Counted from the stretch's first letter, positions 26,901 to 36,219 are shown. The stretch: DNA of 64,000 nt from JABDLO01 sp041749255 (GCA_041749255.1 JBGTBR010000008.1:1-64000); one strand, 5' to 3'. Numbers and translations are program-made. Notes: generated by a model not told the origin, from the sequence alone.

Positions 26901-27600
26901 AGAATGCTTCTACAGTCTGTCCACTTAATGTCCTGCCACTGGCGTCGGTGATGGTCCCGGAAACCATGATGGGAATTTTTATTCCTCTCTCCTCAATCAA
27001 TGTATCGATGGCAAAAAGTGCAGCTTTGCAATTTAGCGTATCAAAAACGGTTTCTACCAATAAAACATCAACTCCCCCATCGACCAATCCACGAGCCTGT
27101 GTGTAATACGCTTCCACCAACTCGTCAAAAGTTATACCTCTAAAGCCCGGGTTGTTTACATCGGGAGAGAGAGAAGCGGTTTTATTGGTTGGTCCCAGGG
27201 CACCGGCAACAAATCGGGGTTTTTCGGGTGTGATGTTGCTCATTCGATCTGCTTCCTGTCGAGCCAATCTGGCTGATGCGAAATTCAGGTCGTATGCGAG
27301 ATGACCCATTTGGTAGTCAGCCATTGAAATAGAGGTGCTGTTGAATGTATTGGTCTCAATAATATCAGCGCCCGCTTTCAGATATTCCCTGTGTATCGAT
27401 GATATGACTTCAGGGCGGGTAATAGAAAGTAAATCATTGTTCCCCTTTACATCACAAGGATGATCTTTGAAAGCTTCACCTCTGAAATCATCTTCAGTGA
27501 GACCCCATTTCTGGATCATGGTTCCCATAGCTCCGTCAAGAACCAATATCCTTTCTTCAATGCATTTTTTTAGTAACTCTCCCTGGTCTGATGTTCGCAT
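23914..27600 (-). CDS. metH: cobalamin-dependent methionine synthase
   Basis: A full-length 1228-residue MetH, making methionine from homocysteine and 5-methyltetrahydrofolate. The homocysteine domain (1-325) has zinc ligands Cys249 ('GLNCALG') and Cys312/Cys313 ('GGCCGTT'). The pterin domain (about 345-620) carries 'FINIGERTNVTGSRKF'. The cobalamin cap and Rossmann domains follow, with His760 in 'GDVHDIGKNIVG' as lower axial ligand. The C-terminal activation domain has 'RPAPGYPACPEHTE'. All modules are present in one chain. It is the last gene of a minus-strand run starting at mrdA and lies 4 bases after the RemB/Wzi-like gene. No cobalamin riboswitch is visible near the gene. Confidence 0.97.
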   Translation of the reverse strand: MRTSDQGELLKKCIEERILVLDGAMGTMIQKWGLTEDDFRGEAFKDHPCDVKGNNDLLSITRPEVISSIHREYLKAGADIIETNTFNSTSISMADYQMGHLAYDLNFASARLARQEADRMSNITPEKPRFVAGALGPTNKTASLSPDVNNPGFRGITFDELVEAYYTQARGLVDGGVDVLLVETVFDTLNCKAALFAIDTLIEERGIKIPIMVSGTITDASGRTLSGQTVEAFWISINHMPLFSVGLNCALGAKELRPHIETLSRIAGCFISAYPNAGLPNAFGEYEQSPEEMQNYIRDFASGGLVNIIGGCCGTTPEHIRLMSLAVKDVAPRQNPKPVRMSAYAGLEPLIIRDNMNFINIGERTNVTGSRKFARLIREKDYSAALSVARQQVEGGAQILDVNMDEGLLDSEKEMRAFLFMIMSEPDIARLPIMIDSSRFSVIEEGLKCVQGKCIVNSISLKEGEAEMLRQAKIIRRYGAATVVMAFDEDGQADTIERKVAICERAYRLLTTAAGFPAEDIIFDLNIFAIGTGIKEHNNYAIDFLEATRIVKEKCPGARISGGVSNLSFSFRGNNVVREAIHTAFLYHAVKAGMDMGIVNAGMIELYEEIPPDLLTKVEDLIFNRDENATEALTIYAESITHKGKVRQKDDEWRKMALEERLIHSLVRGITDYVEEDTEEARQKYTSPLSVIEGPLMDGMNVVGDLFGSGKMFLPQVVKSARVMKQSVAYLTPYIEKEKEKSGMKARGKILLATVKGDVHDIGKNIVGVVLGCNNYEIVDLGVMVSTAKIIEEAQKNQVDIIGLSGLITPSLDEMVYVAQEMDRQKMTTPLLIGGATTSRTHTALKIDTVYSGPVIHVLDASRSVTVASSLLAESTEQASAYKKEFKNGYAELREQRKNRTSHKQYISLSQARKNKYHIDWDSYYPPVPHSIGVKIFENIDLAILKRYIDWTPFFSTWQLKGKYPDIFEDEVVGEEAKKVYQDALEMLDNVIKNKWVKAKAVVGLFEANSIDNDDILIQHNGMEIFSRNLRQQVKKVAGQPSMCLADFIAPRSAEKKDYIGAFAVTAGIGIEEHIERFEKNNDDYSSIMLKAVIDRLAEALAEYLHERVRKELWGYSPDEQLCIEALIKEEYQGIRPAPGYPACPEHTEKDVIWSLLEVEKNTGIILTESKAMYPAASVSGWYFSHPESRYFGLGHIAVDQVENYAERKGWTKEKAEKWLAPVLNYDM

Positions 27601-27604
27601 TTCA

Positions 27605-29398
27605 CTAATAATCTATGTTTCTCACACCCAGATTTACTCTGATTCCACCACCAACATAACTGGTTGTTAGATGGTTTCTTTCAAGAGTACTGTTGCTTTT
27701 TCTGTAAAGAAAATTCAAATCAAAAAATATATTGTGACCCAATACATAAGTAGCGTCAAGTCCCAACATATTCACGTCGGTTCGCTCTCCTTGTAAGACC
27801 CTGTTTCCGTAATCCATTTCCCTGGTTGTATAGGGTAACAAAATATTTCCTCCCCAGTTTTTACCCACAGCATCATCTCCATAAGCAGACCGCATTAACC
27901 TGGCTGAAAAATCAAGACGCTTAGTAGCCCTATAATTAACGGATAATATAAACTCTCTGAAATTAGCTCCCAACGGATGTGCCAGAGGCTGATTAAAATG
28001 ACTGTAACTGGTGGGTGAAAACATAGGGCTTTCAGGGATTGTGTCACGGTGGGTATAGGTGTAGGGCGCTACTGTATTGTATTCTAATTGTGCATCCAGA
28101 TGATCAATGCCGCCTACGTTGATGTATTTTAAACCCAGTTGCAATCCGTAATTATTTGACCACCAGCCATTGCGTGCTCGCCATTCACTTATTTTTAACT
28201 CATCGATTATGATCTGACCGTAAATTTGAAATTTACCAACCAAATTTAGCCTGGAATTCATTCCCAATAAAACCTTATCGGGACTGCCTAAAGAGTGTTC
28301 TACAGCCCTGTAAAAAATCACTGGATTAAGATACTGTAATTCAAAGCCCGAATCCCGGTTTAAGATCACCGACTCAAATACACCTATTTCGAAATGATCC
28401 GTCACCTTAAATGTTAAATAATGATTGACCATGTATTTTTTTGGAATAAGAACATCTCCGGATATAAATCCTGAACTGGTAGGAGATAATTCTGTAAATA
28501 AGTTTTGATAGTGAAATTTCCAAACCTGTGTATTGAATTTTAAATAAAAATAATTCGCCGAGTGATTGGAGAGAATCATAGAGCGTATACCATTTCCAAT
28601 AACATGGCGACCATGACCGAGTTCTACATTTATACTTTTAGTCACGGGCACCCCTACATATCCCTGTGCATTAAAAAAATCCCTGCCCCTGATTCTCGAA
28701 ATGAGGCTACTTTGGTAGCTCTTATAAAACCCAGCTCCGGGAATGGCCCTGAATCTGTTGATCCTTTCTTCTTGAAAATCAAAAAACAAGGCTTGGTTTT
28801 CATGCAAACTTGTAAAAAAGTAGACTTTGTTGTCAATGAAACCCCTGAGGTTGACACCTCTGAGATTACGGAAAGGTATATCATCATTAAAAGAACTTCC
28901 CATTTTCAAGTCTAAAACGGGATTTACCCTCAAAGAAAATCCTGGAACATTCACTTCGTACATGTTTGCCGGAGTACGGTAGAAGTGCTTTAATATTGGT
29001 TTCCTGGATTGGCGATAAATAACACTATCCTCTGTATAAGTATCATTTGAAGAAAGTGAGATCTCTTCGCCACTGTTAAAATAAATCATGCTTGCATCAT
29101 CATCTGAAGGGATGGGTTCTGCAAATTCATTATTGTCAAGTAAAAGATATTCCAAATCCCAAAGATCCTTCGGACGCAATCTGTCTTTTTGAAAATACAG
29201 GGTTTTTGCCAGTTCGAATGCTTCATGCCGTCTGAAATTTCCATTTGATGTGTAAATGCTGGAACCGTATAAGATATCAAACCGATCTATAAATCTTTGT
29301 GACCAGGCGTTTTCCGGAATGATGGGTGACTGTGCAATGAGAGTGGTACCCAAAGTCCAGCAGAACAGCACTATAGAGTATAAAAATTTATTTTTCAC
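27605..29398 (-). CDS. RemB/Wzi-like outer-membrane protein
   Basis: A 597-residue protein with a signal peptide (1-22, ending 'TLIAQ'). A helical N-terminal part ('RRHEAFELAKTLYFQ', about 40-100) is followed by a long series of amphipathic strands consistent with a capsule-assembly Wzi-like or gliding-motility RemB-like barrel. Examples are 'NLRGVNLRGFIDNKVYFFTSL', 'HGRHVIGNGIRSMILS' and 'LLGMNSRLNLVGKFQIYGQ'. Such proteins sit in the outer membrane and are linked to surface polysaccharide or gliding. It lies 1 base after lpxK and 4 bases before metH on the same strand, so it is co-transcribed. The specific function is inferred from overall similarity only. Confidence 0.65.
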   Translation of the reverse strand: MKNKFLYSIVLFCWTLGTTLIAQSPIIPENAWSQRFIDRFDILYGSSIYTSNGNFRRHEAFELAKTLYFQKDRLRPKDLWDLEYLLLDNNEFAEPIPSDDDASMIYFNSGEEISLSSNDTYTEDSVIYRQSRKPILKHFYRTPANMYEVNVPGFSLRVNPVLDLKMGSSFNDDIPFRNLRGVNLRGFIDNKVYFFTSLHENQALFFDFQEERINRFRAIPGAGFYKSYQSSLISRIRGRDFFNAQGYVGVPVTKSINVELGHGRHVIGNGIRSMILSNHSANYFYLKFNTQVWKFHYQNLFTELSPTSSGFISGDVLIPKKYMVNHYLTFKVTDHFEIGVFESVILNRDSGFELQYLNPVIFYRAVEHSLGSPDKVLLGMNSRLNLVGKFQIYGQIIIDELKISEWRARNGWWSNNYGLQLGLKYINVGGIDHLDAQLEYNTVAPYTYTHRDTIPESPMFSPTSYSHFNQPLAHPLGANFREFILSVNYRATKRLDFSARLMRSAYGDDAVGKNWGGNILLPYTTREMDYGNRVLQGERTDVNMLGLDATYVLGHNIFFDLNFLYRKSNSTLERNHLTTSYVGGGIRVNLGVRNIDY

Positions 29399-29399
29399 C

Positions 29400-30464
29400 T
29401 TACACCTTAAAATTTAATAAAAAAGATTTAACAAGCTCAAGGAATTGGTCTTCATTTTCCACAAACTCCACTTCGGCCGGTAACACATATAACGGAATAT
29501 CTAAATTTTTCATTTTATCCCTCCAAATATCTAGCCGGACTGCATCTTTTTCAGTTGTCAGTATGATTTTATTGGGGGTATCCCTTTTGGTATACACCTG
29601 AAAGATATAGTCAATATCTTTTTCAGTAAATACTCTGTGGTCTTCATAAGCCATATGATGAACGGAAGAAACCCGGGGCTCCAGGTGTTCAAGCAAATAG
29701 GAAGTGCCGGCAATTGCACTGATCAAGATGATATCCTGACTTTGATCAAGAGCAAGTTTTTGGTGAGAGTCCCAAAAACTATATATGGGCAGATACCGGT
29801 ATCGGCTAAAGAAAAGGTGTTGATGAGGCAGGGGATTAATCTCAGAAACCAACGATTCTTTCTCTTTATTTTCTAATACTTCCGGACATTTTGTGACTAT
29901 GATAATGTCTGCACGTTTGTAGGCGGAAGGATATTCCCTTAGTCTACCGGACGGAAGCAATGTGTCCCGGGTAAAAGGTTGTTCATATTGAGTCAGCAAA
30001 ATATTGAGGCCTGGTATGATCCCCCGATGCTGAAAACCATCGTCCATAAGAATTACCTGAGTTTCAGGATAATATTTCATGATCATAGGAACCGCCAAAG
30101 AACGGCTTTCACAAACGGCTACCACCACATCATGATATTTTCTTTTATACATAAGCGGCTCATCTCCGGCATCCATAGCATTGTGCTTTGATTGTACCAA
30201 TAAAAAGCCCTTGGTTTTTCTTTTGTAGCCCCTGCTTAATGTAGCCACCTCGAGGAAAGGAAGCAATTGCCTGATCATATATTCTACATGGGGAGTCTTT
30301 CCCGCTCCTCCAATGGTAAGATTTCCTATGCTGATTACTGGTACATTAAATCGTGTTGCTTTGAGTAATCCGGCATCAAAAAAAAGATCTCTTGCACTGA
30401 TTACAAAACCGTACAATAAGGAAAAAGGATACAGAATGATGGATGCAAGCTTGTTTTCTACCAT
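29400..30464 (-). CDS. lpxK: tetraacyldisaccharide 4'-kinase
   Basis: A 354-residue lipid A 4'-kinase, adding the 4'-phosphate to the tetraacyl disaccharide at the inner membrane. The N-terminal hydrophobic helix ('LASIILYPFSLLYGFVISA') anchors it. The P-loop follows at about 42-55: 'SIGNLTIGGAGKTPHVEY'. Later conserved segments are 'LSRGYKRKTKGFLLV', 'DAGDEPLMYKRK' and 'ILMDDGFQHRGI'. Length is typical. It is in the mrdA-metH run, 46 bases after the DUF2851 gene and 1 base before the RemB/Wzi-like gene. Confidence 0.93.
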   Translation of the reverse strand: MVENKLASIILYPFSLLYGFVISARDLFFDAGLLKATRFNVPVISIGNLTIGGAGKTPHVEYMIRQLLPFLEVATLSRGYKRKTKGFLLVQSKHNAMDAGDEPLMYKRKYHDVVVAVCESRSLAVPMIMKYYPETQVILMDDGFQHRGIIPGLNILLTQYEQPFTRDTLLPSGRLREYPSAYKRADIIIVTKCPEVLENKEKESLVSEINPLPHQHLFFSRYRYLPIYSFWDSHQKLALDQSQDIILISAIAGTSYLLEHLEPRVSSVHHMAYEDHRVFTEKDIDYIFQVYTKRDTPNKIILTTEKDAVRLDIWRDKMKNLDIPLYVLPAEVEFVENEDQFLELVKSFLLNFKV

Positions 30465-30510
30465 ATTTGCGGCTAAAAGTAGCGTTTTATTCCTAAGACA
30501 AAAAGGGTTT

Positions 30511-31803
30511 TTATCGTCCAGTTATAACTTCATGACCAATAGAGCATTTCAAACAATGAATGTCGCGGCAATATTCATTCATCAGTTGTATCAATGCCTG
30601 GGATCGGGCTGCATTTTCTGAAGAAATACCCAGCTCTTTCCACATTCTTATAACCTGGTTATTTTCACCAGGGGTGTTTTCAAGCGTTTTTATGGCCCTA
30701 TCTTTCATTTCCTGCATTCCCGTTTCCATTCCATAAAAAAACATTAGAGGTGCTATCACATTTATTTGCAATAATCTGAGTAAATCTTTACCTATGGTTT
30801 TATTCTTCGGGGTACTCATAACATCAAACCGGTAATGATCATGCCAATAAGATGATATTGTGATGGTTTGCATATTCATTATGTTAAAATCTTGTCCTTC
30901 TGATATTAGTTTGCGAAATAAAAAAGGATAATGGCATAACATCGAACTTAATTGTGCCAATCGAATAGTGGGAAAATGAGCAGGTCGGAGCTTTGAAAAT
31001 TTCCATATCGCCGGGTCAATGGGCGTCAATGAATATTTCTTTTGCAAAAACCTGTACTCAAGCTTTAACTGATTGGGGTATTCATCCTTAAAATGAGATT
31101 CAAGCAATCCCGCCTGACCGAATAACAAAGCTTCAACACGGGTTGGATTGTCGCGATTTTTATACAAAATCTGAATATCAACCGAACGAGCCATAACTTC
31201 AAAAGGGAGAACATTGACACGCGAACCCATATACCTGGACAATAAAATAAAAGCTGTTTGTTCCCAATCCTGATTATTTTGTTTGAATATTTCAATGATT
31301 GCCTTTACCTTTCTTTCAATCCTTTCTATTAAAATCGATTGCAACCAAAATGAAATCTTTTCACTCGAAACTTTTGATATCATTCCTGCACATGGCACCG
31401 ATGAATCATTACTTTGGAGATATAGATAGTTTCTCCTTATATAATCTGGAATTCGGTTTTTCAATTCAATGCAGGGTATTCGGGTACCGTCTTTTCTATA
31501 TACATCTTTGTCATTTTCGTAAACTACATGGAGAATAACACCTCCATAGGCGTCATCCATCTGATGTTTATGTTGATACCACTGAGATGAAAGTACATGC
31601 ATTTCTACACTTCCCACCCATTCCGTATTGTTGATTTTTATGCGAGCCTGCATAAAGTCAGGACCGGCATCGCTATTGAGATATCCGTGATGTATGATCT
31701 CAATGGGCTCACCTGTATCTGTAATCAGATTCAATGAGTCGTACTTTTTTGTTTTCCAAACGTACTGGATGAGATCTTCTTTAATGAGTGAAGAGGCGAT
31801 CAT
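30511..31803 (-). CDS. DUF2851 family protein
   Basis: A 430-residue protein matching DUF2851, a family found mainly in Bacteroidota. The start region has 'KEDLIQYVWKTKKYD', then 'YLNSDAGPDFMQARIKIN', 'WVGSVEMHVLSSQWYQH' and 'AYGGVILHVVYEND'. This conserved block of strands with H/D/E residues suggests a nuclease- or cupin-like core. A helical C-terminal half follows, ending with a Cys-x-x-Cys ('DIHCLKCSIG'). There is no signal peptide. Its start overlaps the folA stop by 4 bases (ATGA type). Function unknown. Confidence 0.85.
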   Translation of the reverse strand: MIASSLIKEDLIQYVWKTKKYDSLNLITDTGEPIEIIHHGYLNSDAGPDFMQARIKINNTEWVGSVEMHVLSSQWYQHKHQMDDAYGGVILHVVYENDKDVYRKDGTRIPCIELKNRIPDYIRRNYLYLQSNDSSVPCAGMISKVSSEKISFWLQSILIERIERKVKAIIEIFKQNNQDWEQTAFILLSRYMGSRVNVLPFEVMARSVDIQILYKNRDNPTRVEALLFGQAGLLESHFKDEYPNQLKLEYRFLQKKYSLTPIDPAIWKFSKLRPAHFPTIRLAQLSSMLCHYPFLFRKLISEGQDFNIMNMQTITISSYWHDHYRFDVMSTPKNKTIGKDLLRLLQINVIAPLMFFYGMETGMQEMKDRAIKTLENTPGENNQVIRMWKELGISSENAARSQALIQLMNEYCRDIHCLKCSIGHEVITGR

Positions 31804-32291
31804 AACCGTTCATATACCTTGAAGGTATAATGATACGGATTTTTTTCGTCAGGTACATTGTGTACTTCTGACTTTAACATCCAATCTTCTAATTGAATAG
31901 TGGGAAAATAAGTGTCTCCTTTTACATCAATTTGGACTTCAGTGATATAAAGTCTGTCCCAAAAATCAACAGTCTGCCTGTAAATCTGCCCTCCACCAAT
32001 GATGAAACATTCCTCCTCTCCATTTTCGAAAGCCAAAGACAGTGCCTCCTCGATAGAATGTGCTATCAGGCAATTTGATACAATAAAGAATGGATCTTTG
32101 GTGATGATAATATTGGTTCTTTTGGGCAGTGGTTTTCCTATAGAGTCATAAGAAGATCTTCCCATGATGATATGATGTCCTATAGTGGTGCGTTTAAAAT
32201 ACTGCAGGTCTGCTGGTAAATACCATGGAATAGTATTATTTAAGCCAATGACATGGTCATTTCCTACTGCAACGATACAAGAAATGATCAT
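31800..32291 (-). CDS. folA: dihydrofolate reductase
   Basis: A 163-residue NADPH-dependent dihydrofolate reductase. The N-terminus 'MIISCIVAVGNDHVIGLNN' with 'IPWYLPADLQYFKRTT' is the substrate pocket, and the acidic residue is Asp27-like in 'LPADLQYF'. 'IIMGRSSYDSIGKPLPKR' and 'CFIIGGGQIYRQ' are the cofactor motifs. Length is standard. It overlaps mrdA upstream and the DUF2851 gene downstream by 4 bases each, so the three are translationally coupled. Co-location with metH, which also uses folate, is notable; no thyA is in the window. Confidence 0.96.
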   Translation of the reverse strand: MIISCIVAVGNDHVIGLNNTIPWYLPADLQYFKRTTIGHHIIMGRSSYDSIGKPLPKRTNIIITKDPFFIVSNCLIAHSIEEALSLAFENGEEECFIIGGGQIYRQTVDFWDRLYITEVQIDVKGDTYFPTIQLEDWMLKSEVHNVPDEKNPYHYTFKVYERL

Positions 32292-34144
32292 AACAAGGGT
32301 TTTGTAAGTAAGTCGGCATTAATCATTCTTTCCTCTAACCACTTTTTGGAAGGACTGATCTCCCTTTTGATGTATTTTTCTATCATCAAGCCTGCTATAG
32401 GAGCTGCATAAGATGCACCCCAACCAGCATTTTCAACAAAAACAGCAATTGCAATCGTTGGCTTTTCCTTAGGAGCAAAGGCAAAAAATACACTGTGATC
32501 TTCCCCGTGTGGATTTTGTGATGTTCCTGTTTTACCACATACTTCTATATCTGGAACGGCTGCAATACGAGATGTACCACCTGTGACAGCTTTATCCATA
32601 CCATCCACGACGTGAATAAAATGCTTTTCATCGATGCCCGTGTAGTTTTTCCTGGTATATTTCTCATGCAGGCTTTTCTTGCCACTTCTGAATCCTTTGA
32701 GAAAGTGAGGTGTAATATAATAACCTCTATTGGCAATAGCTGCAGCCAGGTTGGCCATTTGCATAGTGGTAAACTCAAATTCGCCCTGCCCTATACCCAG
32801 AGAAATGACCCATGTAGACTTCCACCCTGCAACTTCAGAACTATATCTCCGGTCATAATAACTTGATGTGGGAATGAACCCGTCATTTTCATATGTATAA
32901 TCAATATCTAATTTTTTACCCAAACCAAACTTTCCCAAATAGGCAGTCAATGTATCCAGAGCCACACCGGGCTGGTTATACCCGTATTGATCTAAAAAAT
33001 CACGCAACATTTGGAAATAATAAGCATTACACGAATGTTGAATTGCCGATGAAATATGACTTATACGAGGATGTCTGTGGCAACCTAATACTCGCGAACC
33101 CAGGCGATACCCCATATTACAAGTTACCGTTCTGTTGAGGTTCCATGCTTCTTTTTGTAATGCAATAAGTGATATGACTGGCTTGAAAATGGATCCCGGT
33201 GGGTACTTGGAAGTAACAGCCCTGTTGATCATGGGTTTATTTTCTTCATCGGAGACCAATGCTTTAAAAGTCTGATTTCGATTGCTGGTAAAACTTAACA
33301 AATTGGGATCGTAATCCGGAGTACTGATCATAGCCAGTATCTCTCCGGTTTCCGGTTCGATAGCAACCAATGCACCTTTTTTATTTTTCAAAAGTAATTC
33401 ACCATAAGCCTGTAGATCAAGATCAAGTGACAGGATTAAATCTTCCCCTGACACTGCGGCAGAATCAAGCCTTCCATTATTATATGATCCTACATTTCGC
33501 CCCAGATTATCTCTCAAGAGATACTCAATTCCTTTCTTTCCTTTAAGCTCATTTTCGTATTGATTTTCAAGGCCAATCGTACCGATCAGGTCCCCGGGAA
33601 TATAATCACTCCCCTCCATCTCCACTTCTGTCGGTCTAACTTCACTAAGGTAACCAAGAGCATGGCCAGCACTTTTATGAGGGTAAGATCTCACATTTCT
33701 TACTATGGGATAAAAGCCGGGAAACTGGTACATTTGTTCCTGATACCTGGCAAATATATCGGGGTCTATCTTACTTAAAAAAGTAAAAGGTGTAGATTTA
33801 CTATATCTGATATTACTCCAATCCTTATTGATATGGTCAATAAAAGTCTCTTTACTGATATTTAGTAGCTGACAAAATAAAGTTGTATCCATATTTGGAT
33901 TCAAATTTCTGTAGATGACTTCTATATCATATATGGGATTATTTGCGACCAATATTTTGCCATTCCGGTCAAACATCATCCCTCTCGCCGGGTGGATTAC
34001 ATTACGTGTAAGTGTAGTCCTCTCAGCCATATCTCTATACTGAGAACTAAACAACTGAAGCTGAGCAGCCTTCGCTATCAATGCAATACCACAAAAGGCA
34101 AAAAGATATATGATAATATACTGTCTGTCTGCGTATTTATTCAC
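32288..34144 (-). CDS. mrdA: penicillin-binding protein 2 (elongasome transpeptidase)
   Basis: A 618-residue class B PBP anchored by one N-terminal transmembrane helix (about 8-27). The dimerisation/pedestal domain includes 'ARGMMFDRNGKILVANNP'. The transpeptidase domain has all three active-site motifs: Ser318-x-x-Lys321 ('PPGSIFKPV'), Ser371-Cys-Asn373 ('HSCNAYYF') and Lys538-Thr-Gly ('CGKTGTSQ'). It crosslinks peptidoglycan during lateral elongation. It heads the run mrdA-folA-DUF2851-lpxK-RemB/Wzi-like-metH, which runs to 23914. The usual partners mreBCD and rodA are not in the window. Confidence 0.94.
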   Translation of the reverse strand: MNKYADRQYIIIYLFAFCGIALIAKAAQLQLFSSQYRDMAERTTLTRNVIHPARGMMFDRNGKILVANNPIYDIEVIYRNLNPNMDTTLFCQLLNISKETFIDHINKDWSNIRYSKSTPFTFLSKIDPDIFARYQEQMYQFPGFYPIVRNVRSYPHKSAGHALGYLSEVRPTEVEMEGSDYIPGDLIGTIGLENQYENELKGKKGIEYLLRDNLGRNVGSYNNGRLDSAAVSGEDLILSLDLDLQAYGELLLKNKKGALVAIEPETGEILAMISTPDYDPNLLSFTSNRNQTFKALVSDEENKPMINRAVTSKYPPGSIFKPVISLIALQKEAWNLNRTVTCNMGYRLGSRVLGCHRHPRISHISSAIQHSCNAYYFQMLRDFLDQYGYNQPGVALDTLTAYLGKFGLGKKLDIDYTYENDGFIPTSSYYDRRYSSEVAGWKSTWVISLGIGQGEFEFTTMQMANLAAAIANRGYYITPHFLKGFRSGKKSLHEKYTRKNYTGIDEKHFIHVVDGMDKAVTGGTSRIAAVPDIEVCGKTGTSQNPHGEDHSVFFAFAPKEKPTIAIAVFVENAGWGASYAAPIAGLMIEKYIKREISPSKKWLEERMINADLLTKPLL

Positions 34145-34339
34145 TCTTGGAAATTCTTAGTATCAAATAAACTCCTGACTGTAAAGATAAGGTATTAGCG
34201 GCAGTAAAAGTTTACAAAAAAGAATGTATTTATTGGTTGTTTTCACCATCAAAGTCTTTTCCATTTTTACTGTCAAATGCAAGCTGTAAATGTACATTGC
34301 ACTAATATATCCTTTTGCAGTTTGTTATCATAATATAAT

Positions 34340-35146
34340 TCAAAAACCCTTCATTGGAGAAACCAATTCTAAAGCCCTATCGTAAAACTGCGGTGCTGTA
34401 GCGAGGATTTGGCCATTATTTAAATGATGATCATCACCTGAAAGGTCAGAAACAATACCTCCGGCCTCAGTCACAATCAGGACCCCGGCCGCCACATCCC
34501 ATACATTTAAGGTAACCTCATAATATACTCCAAACCTGCCAGCAGCCACATAACACAGATCAACAGCAGCAGATCCCAATCTCCGTATATCTCTCGACTC
34601 AGTCAAAAAACTTTTGAATACACTAAGAGCCGTATCATAATCAAATTCCCTCGTATAAGGAAATCCGGTAGCAGTGACCGCCTCATGTAAGTTTTCTTTT
34701 TTCGAAACCGAGATTGATTTACCATTTAACCATGAACCACCACCTTTGTAAGCATAAAACATTTCATCTCTGCATACTTCATACACAATTCCAATGACAG
34801 GCAGACCTTTATACATCAATGCAACTGACACGCTGAAAATGGGAATTTGCTCTAAAAAATTAGTAGTGCCATCCAGAGGATCTATGATCCAAACCCAATC
34901 TCTTTCAGACGGACCTACTGTGTTTTCCTCGGTAATAAAACCCGCTTCTGGTAAAATTAAAGATAATTCGTTGACAAGAAATTTTTCTGCATTTTTGTCA
35001 ACATAGGAAACAAGACTGTTCCATTCTTTTTCCTCTACTTCATCACTACTTACTTCTCCCAGAGAAGAATAAATCTGCACACCCGCTTCTTTTATAATGT
35101 CAAGACAAGGTGTAATCAACGCTTCTAGTTCGATATGATCTTTCAT
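34340..35146 (-). CDS. inositol monophosphatase family protein
   Basis: A 268-residue Mg-dependent phosphatase of the IMPase superfamily. It has the metal-binding 'WIIDPLDGTTNFLEQIP' motif, an upstream Glu in 'ITEENTVG', and the second signature 'NVWDVAAGVLIVTEAGG'. Members hydrolyse inositol-1-phosphate or related sugar phosphates, or 3'-phosphoadenosine phosphates; which one is not clear here. It overlaps the upstream ferredoxin-reductase-like gene by 4 bases, so the pair is translationally coupled. Confidence 0.9.
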   Translation of the reverse strand: MKDHIELEALITPCLDIIKEAGVQIYSSLGEVSSDEVEEKEWNSLVSYVDKNAEKFLVNELSLILPEAGFITEENTVGPSERDWVWIIDPLDGTTNFLEQIPIFSVSVALMYKGLPVIGIVYEVCRDEMFYAYKGGGSWLNGKSISVSKKENLHEAVTATGFPYTREFDYDTALSVFKSFLTESRDIRRLGSAAVDLCYVAAGRFGVYYEVTLNVWDVAAGVLIVTEAGGIVSDLSGDDHHLNNGQILATAPQFYDRALELVSPMKGF

Positions 35147-36219
35147 ACGTCGTAGGTAATTTCTGCTGATTTTGATAAAATTCTCGATTGGCAGGTAAGA
35201 ATGTAACCTTCTGCTACCTCTTCTTCATCGAGTGCATAACATGCATCCATTTTTATGTCTCCATCGAATTTTTTAGCCAGACAAGTACTGCATGCACCAC
35301 TGGTACAGGAATAAGGAGGATCAAGCTTATATCTTAACATCGCCTCCAGGATGGTTTCCGTCGGTAATATTTCTAATTCTCTTTCAACACCATGTAAGGT
35401 AACTTTACAGGTTGCTGCGATCCCTTCCCCTTTATCTATAGTTTTGGTACTAAAATATTCCTTGTGAATGTGTAGAGGGAGTATTCCTTGCGATAGGAGA
35501 TATTTTTCAGTAGTTTCAATCAAATCGCCCGGACCACACATGTAATATTCCGAACGCCCGCTTCGCGAAGTATACTTTGAAAGAAAGTCCTTCACTTTAT
35601 TCGTTTTTATTCTTCCTTTTTCACCACTCCAGGAACTCACTTTCTTACCAAACAAGCCTCCAAGACCTGATGATCTTTCTTCCAAAGGCCGGCTCAACGT
35701 ATGCACTACAAAAAGCTGACCGCTATATTTGTTCTCTAATCGATCCAATTCTTTATTAAAAATAATATCCTTTTCGCTTCTGCTTCCATATAGTAAATAT
35801 AAAGTGCTTTGGGGTTCCTTCTCCAGGAGGGATTTGATCATGGACATGACCGGAGTAATACCACTTCCTGCAGCAATAAAATAGTGATCTCTTACCGCAT
35901 CATGGTCGGGCTCTACAGTAAACCTGCCTTCCGGAATGGATACACTGATCACATCTCCGACTGAGATGACTTCATGTAGATATCCTGTCATTTTCCCCTT
36001 TTTTACTGTTTTTACAGTAAACCCAAATTCATTTTCATAGGGTGAGGTGCAAAGAGAGTAAGATCTTCTAACCTCTTCTCCTCCGATTTCTGCTCTTACC
36101 GTAATATATTGACCCGGAAGGTAGTTTTGGTATGATTCAGAGGGTGTTTTAAGATAAAAGGTTTTGGTATCATGGGTTTCATCTATAATCCCAGTGACCA
36201 ATAATTCATTAAATTCCAT
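35143..36219 (-). CDS. PaaE-like ferredoxin reductase with 2Fe-2S domain
   Basis: A 358-residue oxidoreductase with three parts. An FAD domain comes first ('YLPGQYITVRAEIGGEEVRRSYSLCTSP', about 25-60, with the RxYSxC signature). An NAD(P)-binding domain follows ('YFIAAGSGITPVMSMIKSLL' and 'YYMCGPGDLIE'). The C-terminal plant-type [2Fe-2S] ferredoxin domain has 'CTSGACSTCLAK' plus a final Cys in 'ILTCQS'. This is the layout of PaaE/PaaK reductases of the phenylacetyl-CoA epoxidase and related oxygenase reductases, but no oxygenase or paaABCD genes are near, so a role as a general reductase is equally likely. It is coupled to the IMPase-family gene downstream. Confidence 0.88.
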   Translation of the reverse strand: MEFNELLVTGIIDETHDTKTFYLKTPSESYQNYLPGQYITVRAEIGGEEVRRSYSLCTSPYENEFGFTVKTVKKGKMTGYLHEVISVGDVISVSIPEGRFTVEPDHDAVRDHYFIAAGSGITPVMSMIKSLLEKEPQSTLYLLYGSRSEKDIIFNKELDRLENKYSGQLFVVHTLSRPLEERSSGLGGLFGKKVSSWSGEKGRIKTNKVKDFLSKYTSRSGRSEYYMCGPGDLIETTEKYLLSQGILPLHIHKEYFSTKTIDKGEGIAATCKVTLHGVERELEILPTETILEAMLRYKLDPPYSCTSGACSTCLAKKFDGDIKMDACYALDEEEVAEGYILTCQSRILSKSAEITYDV

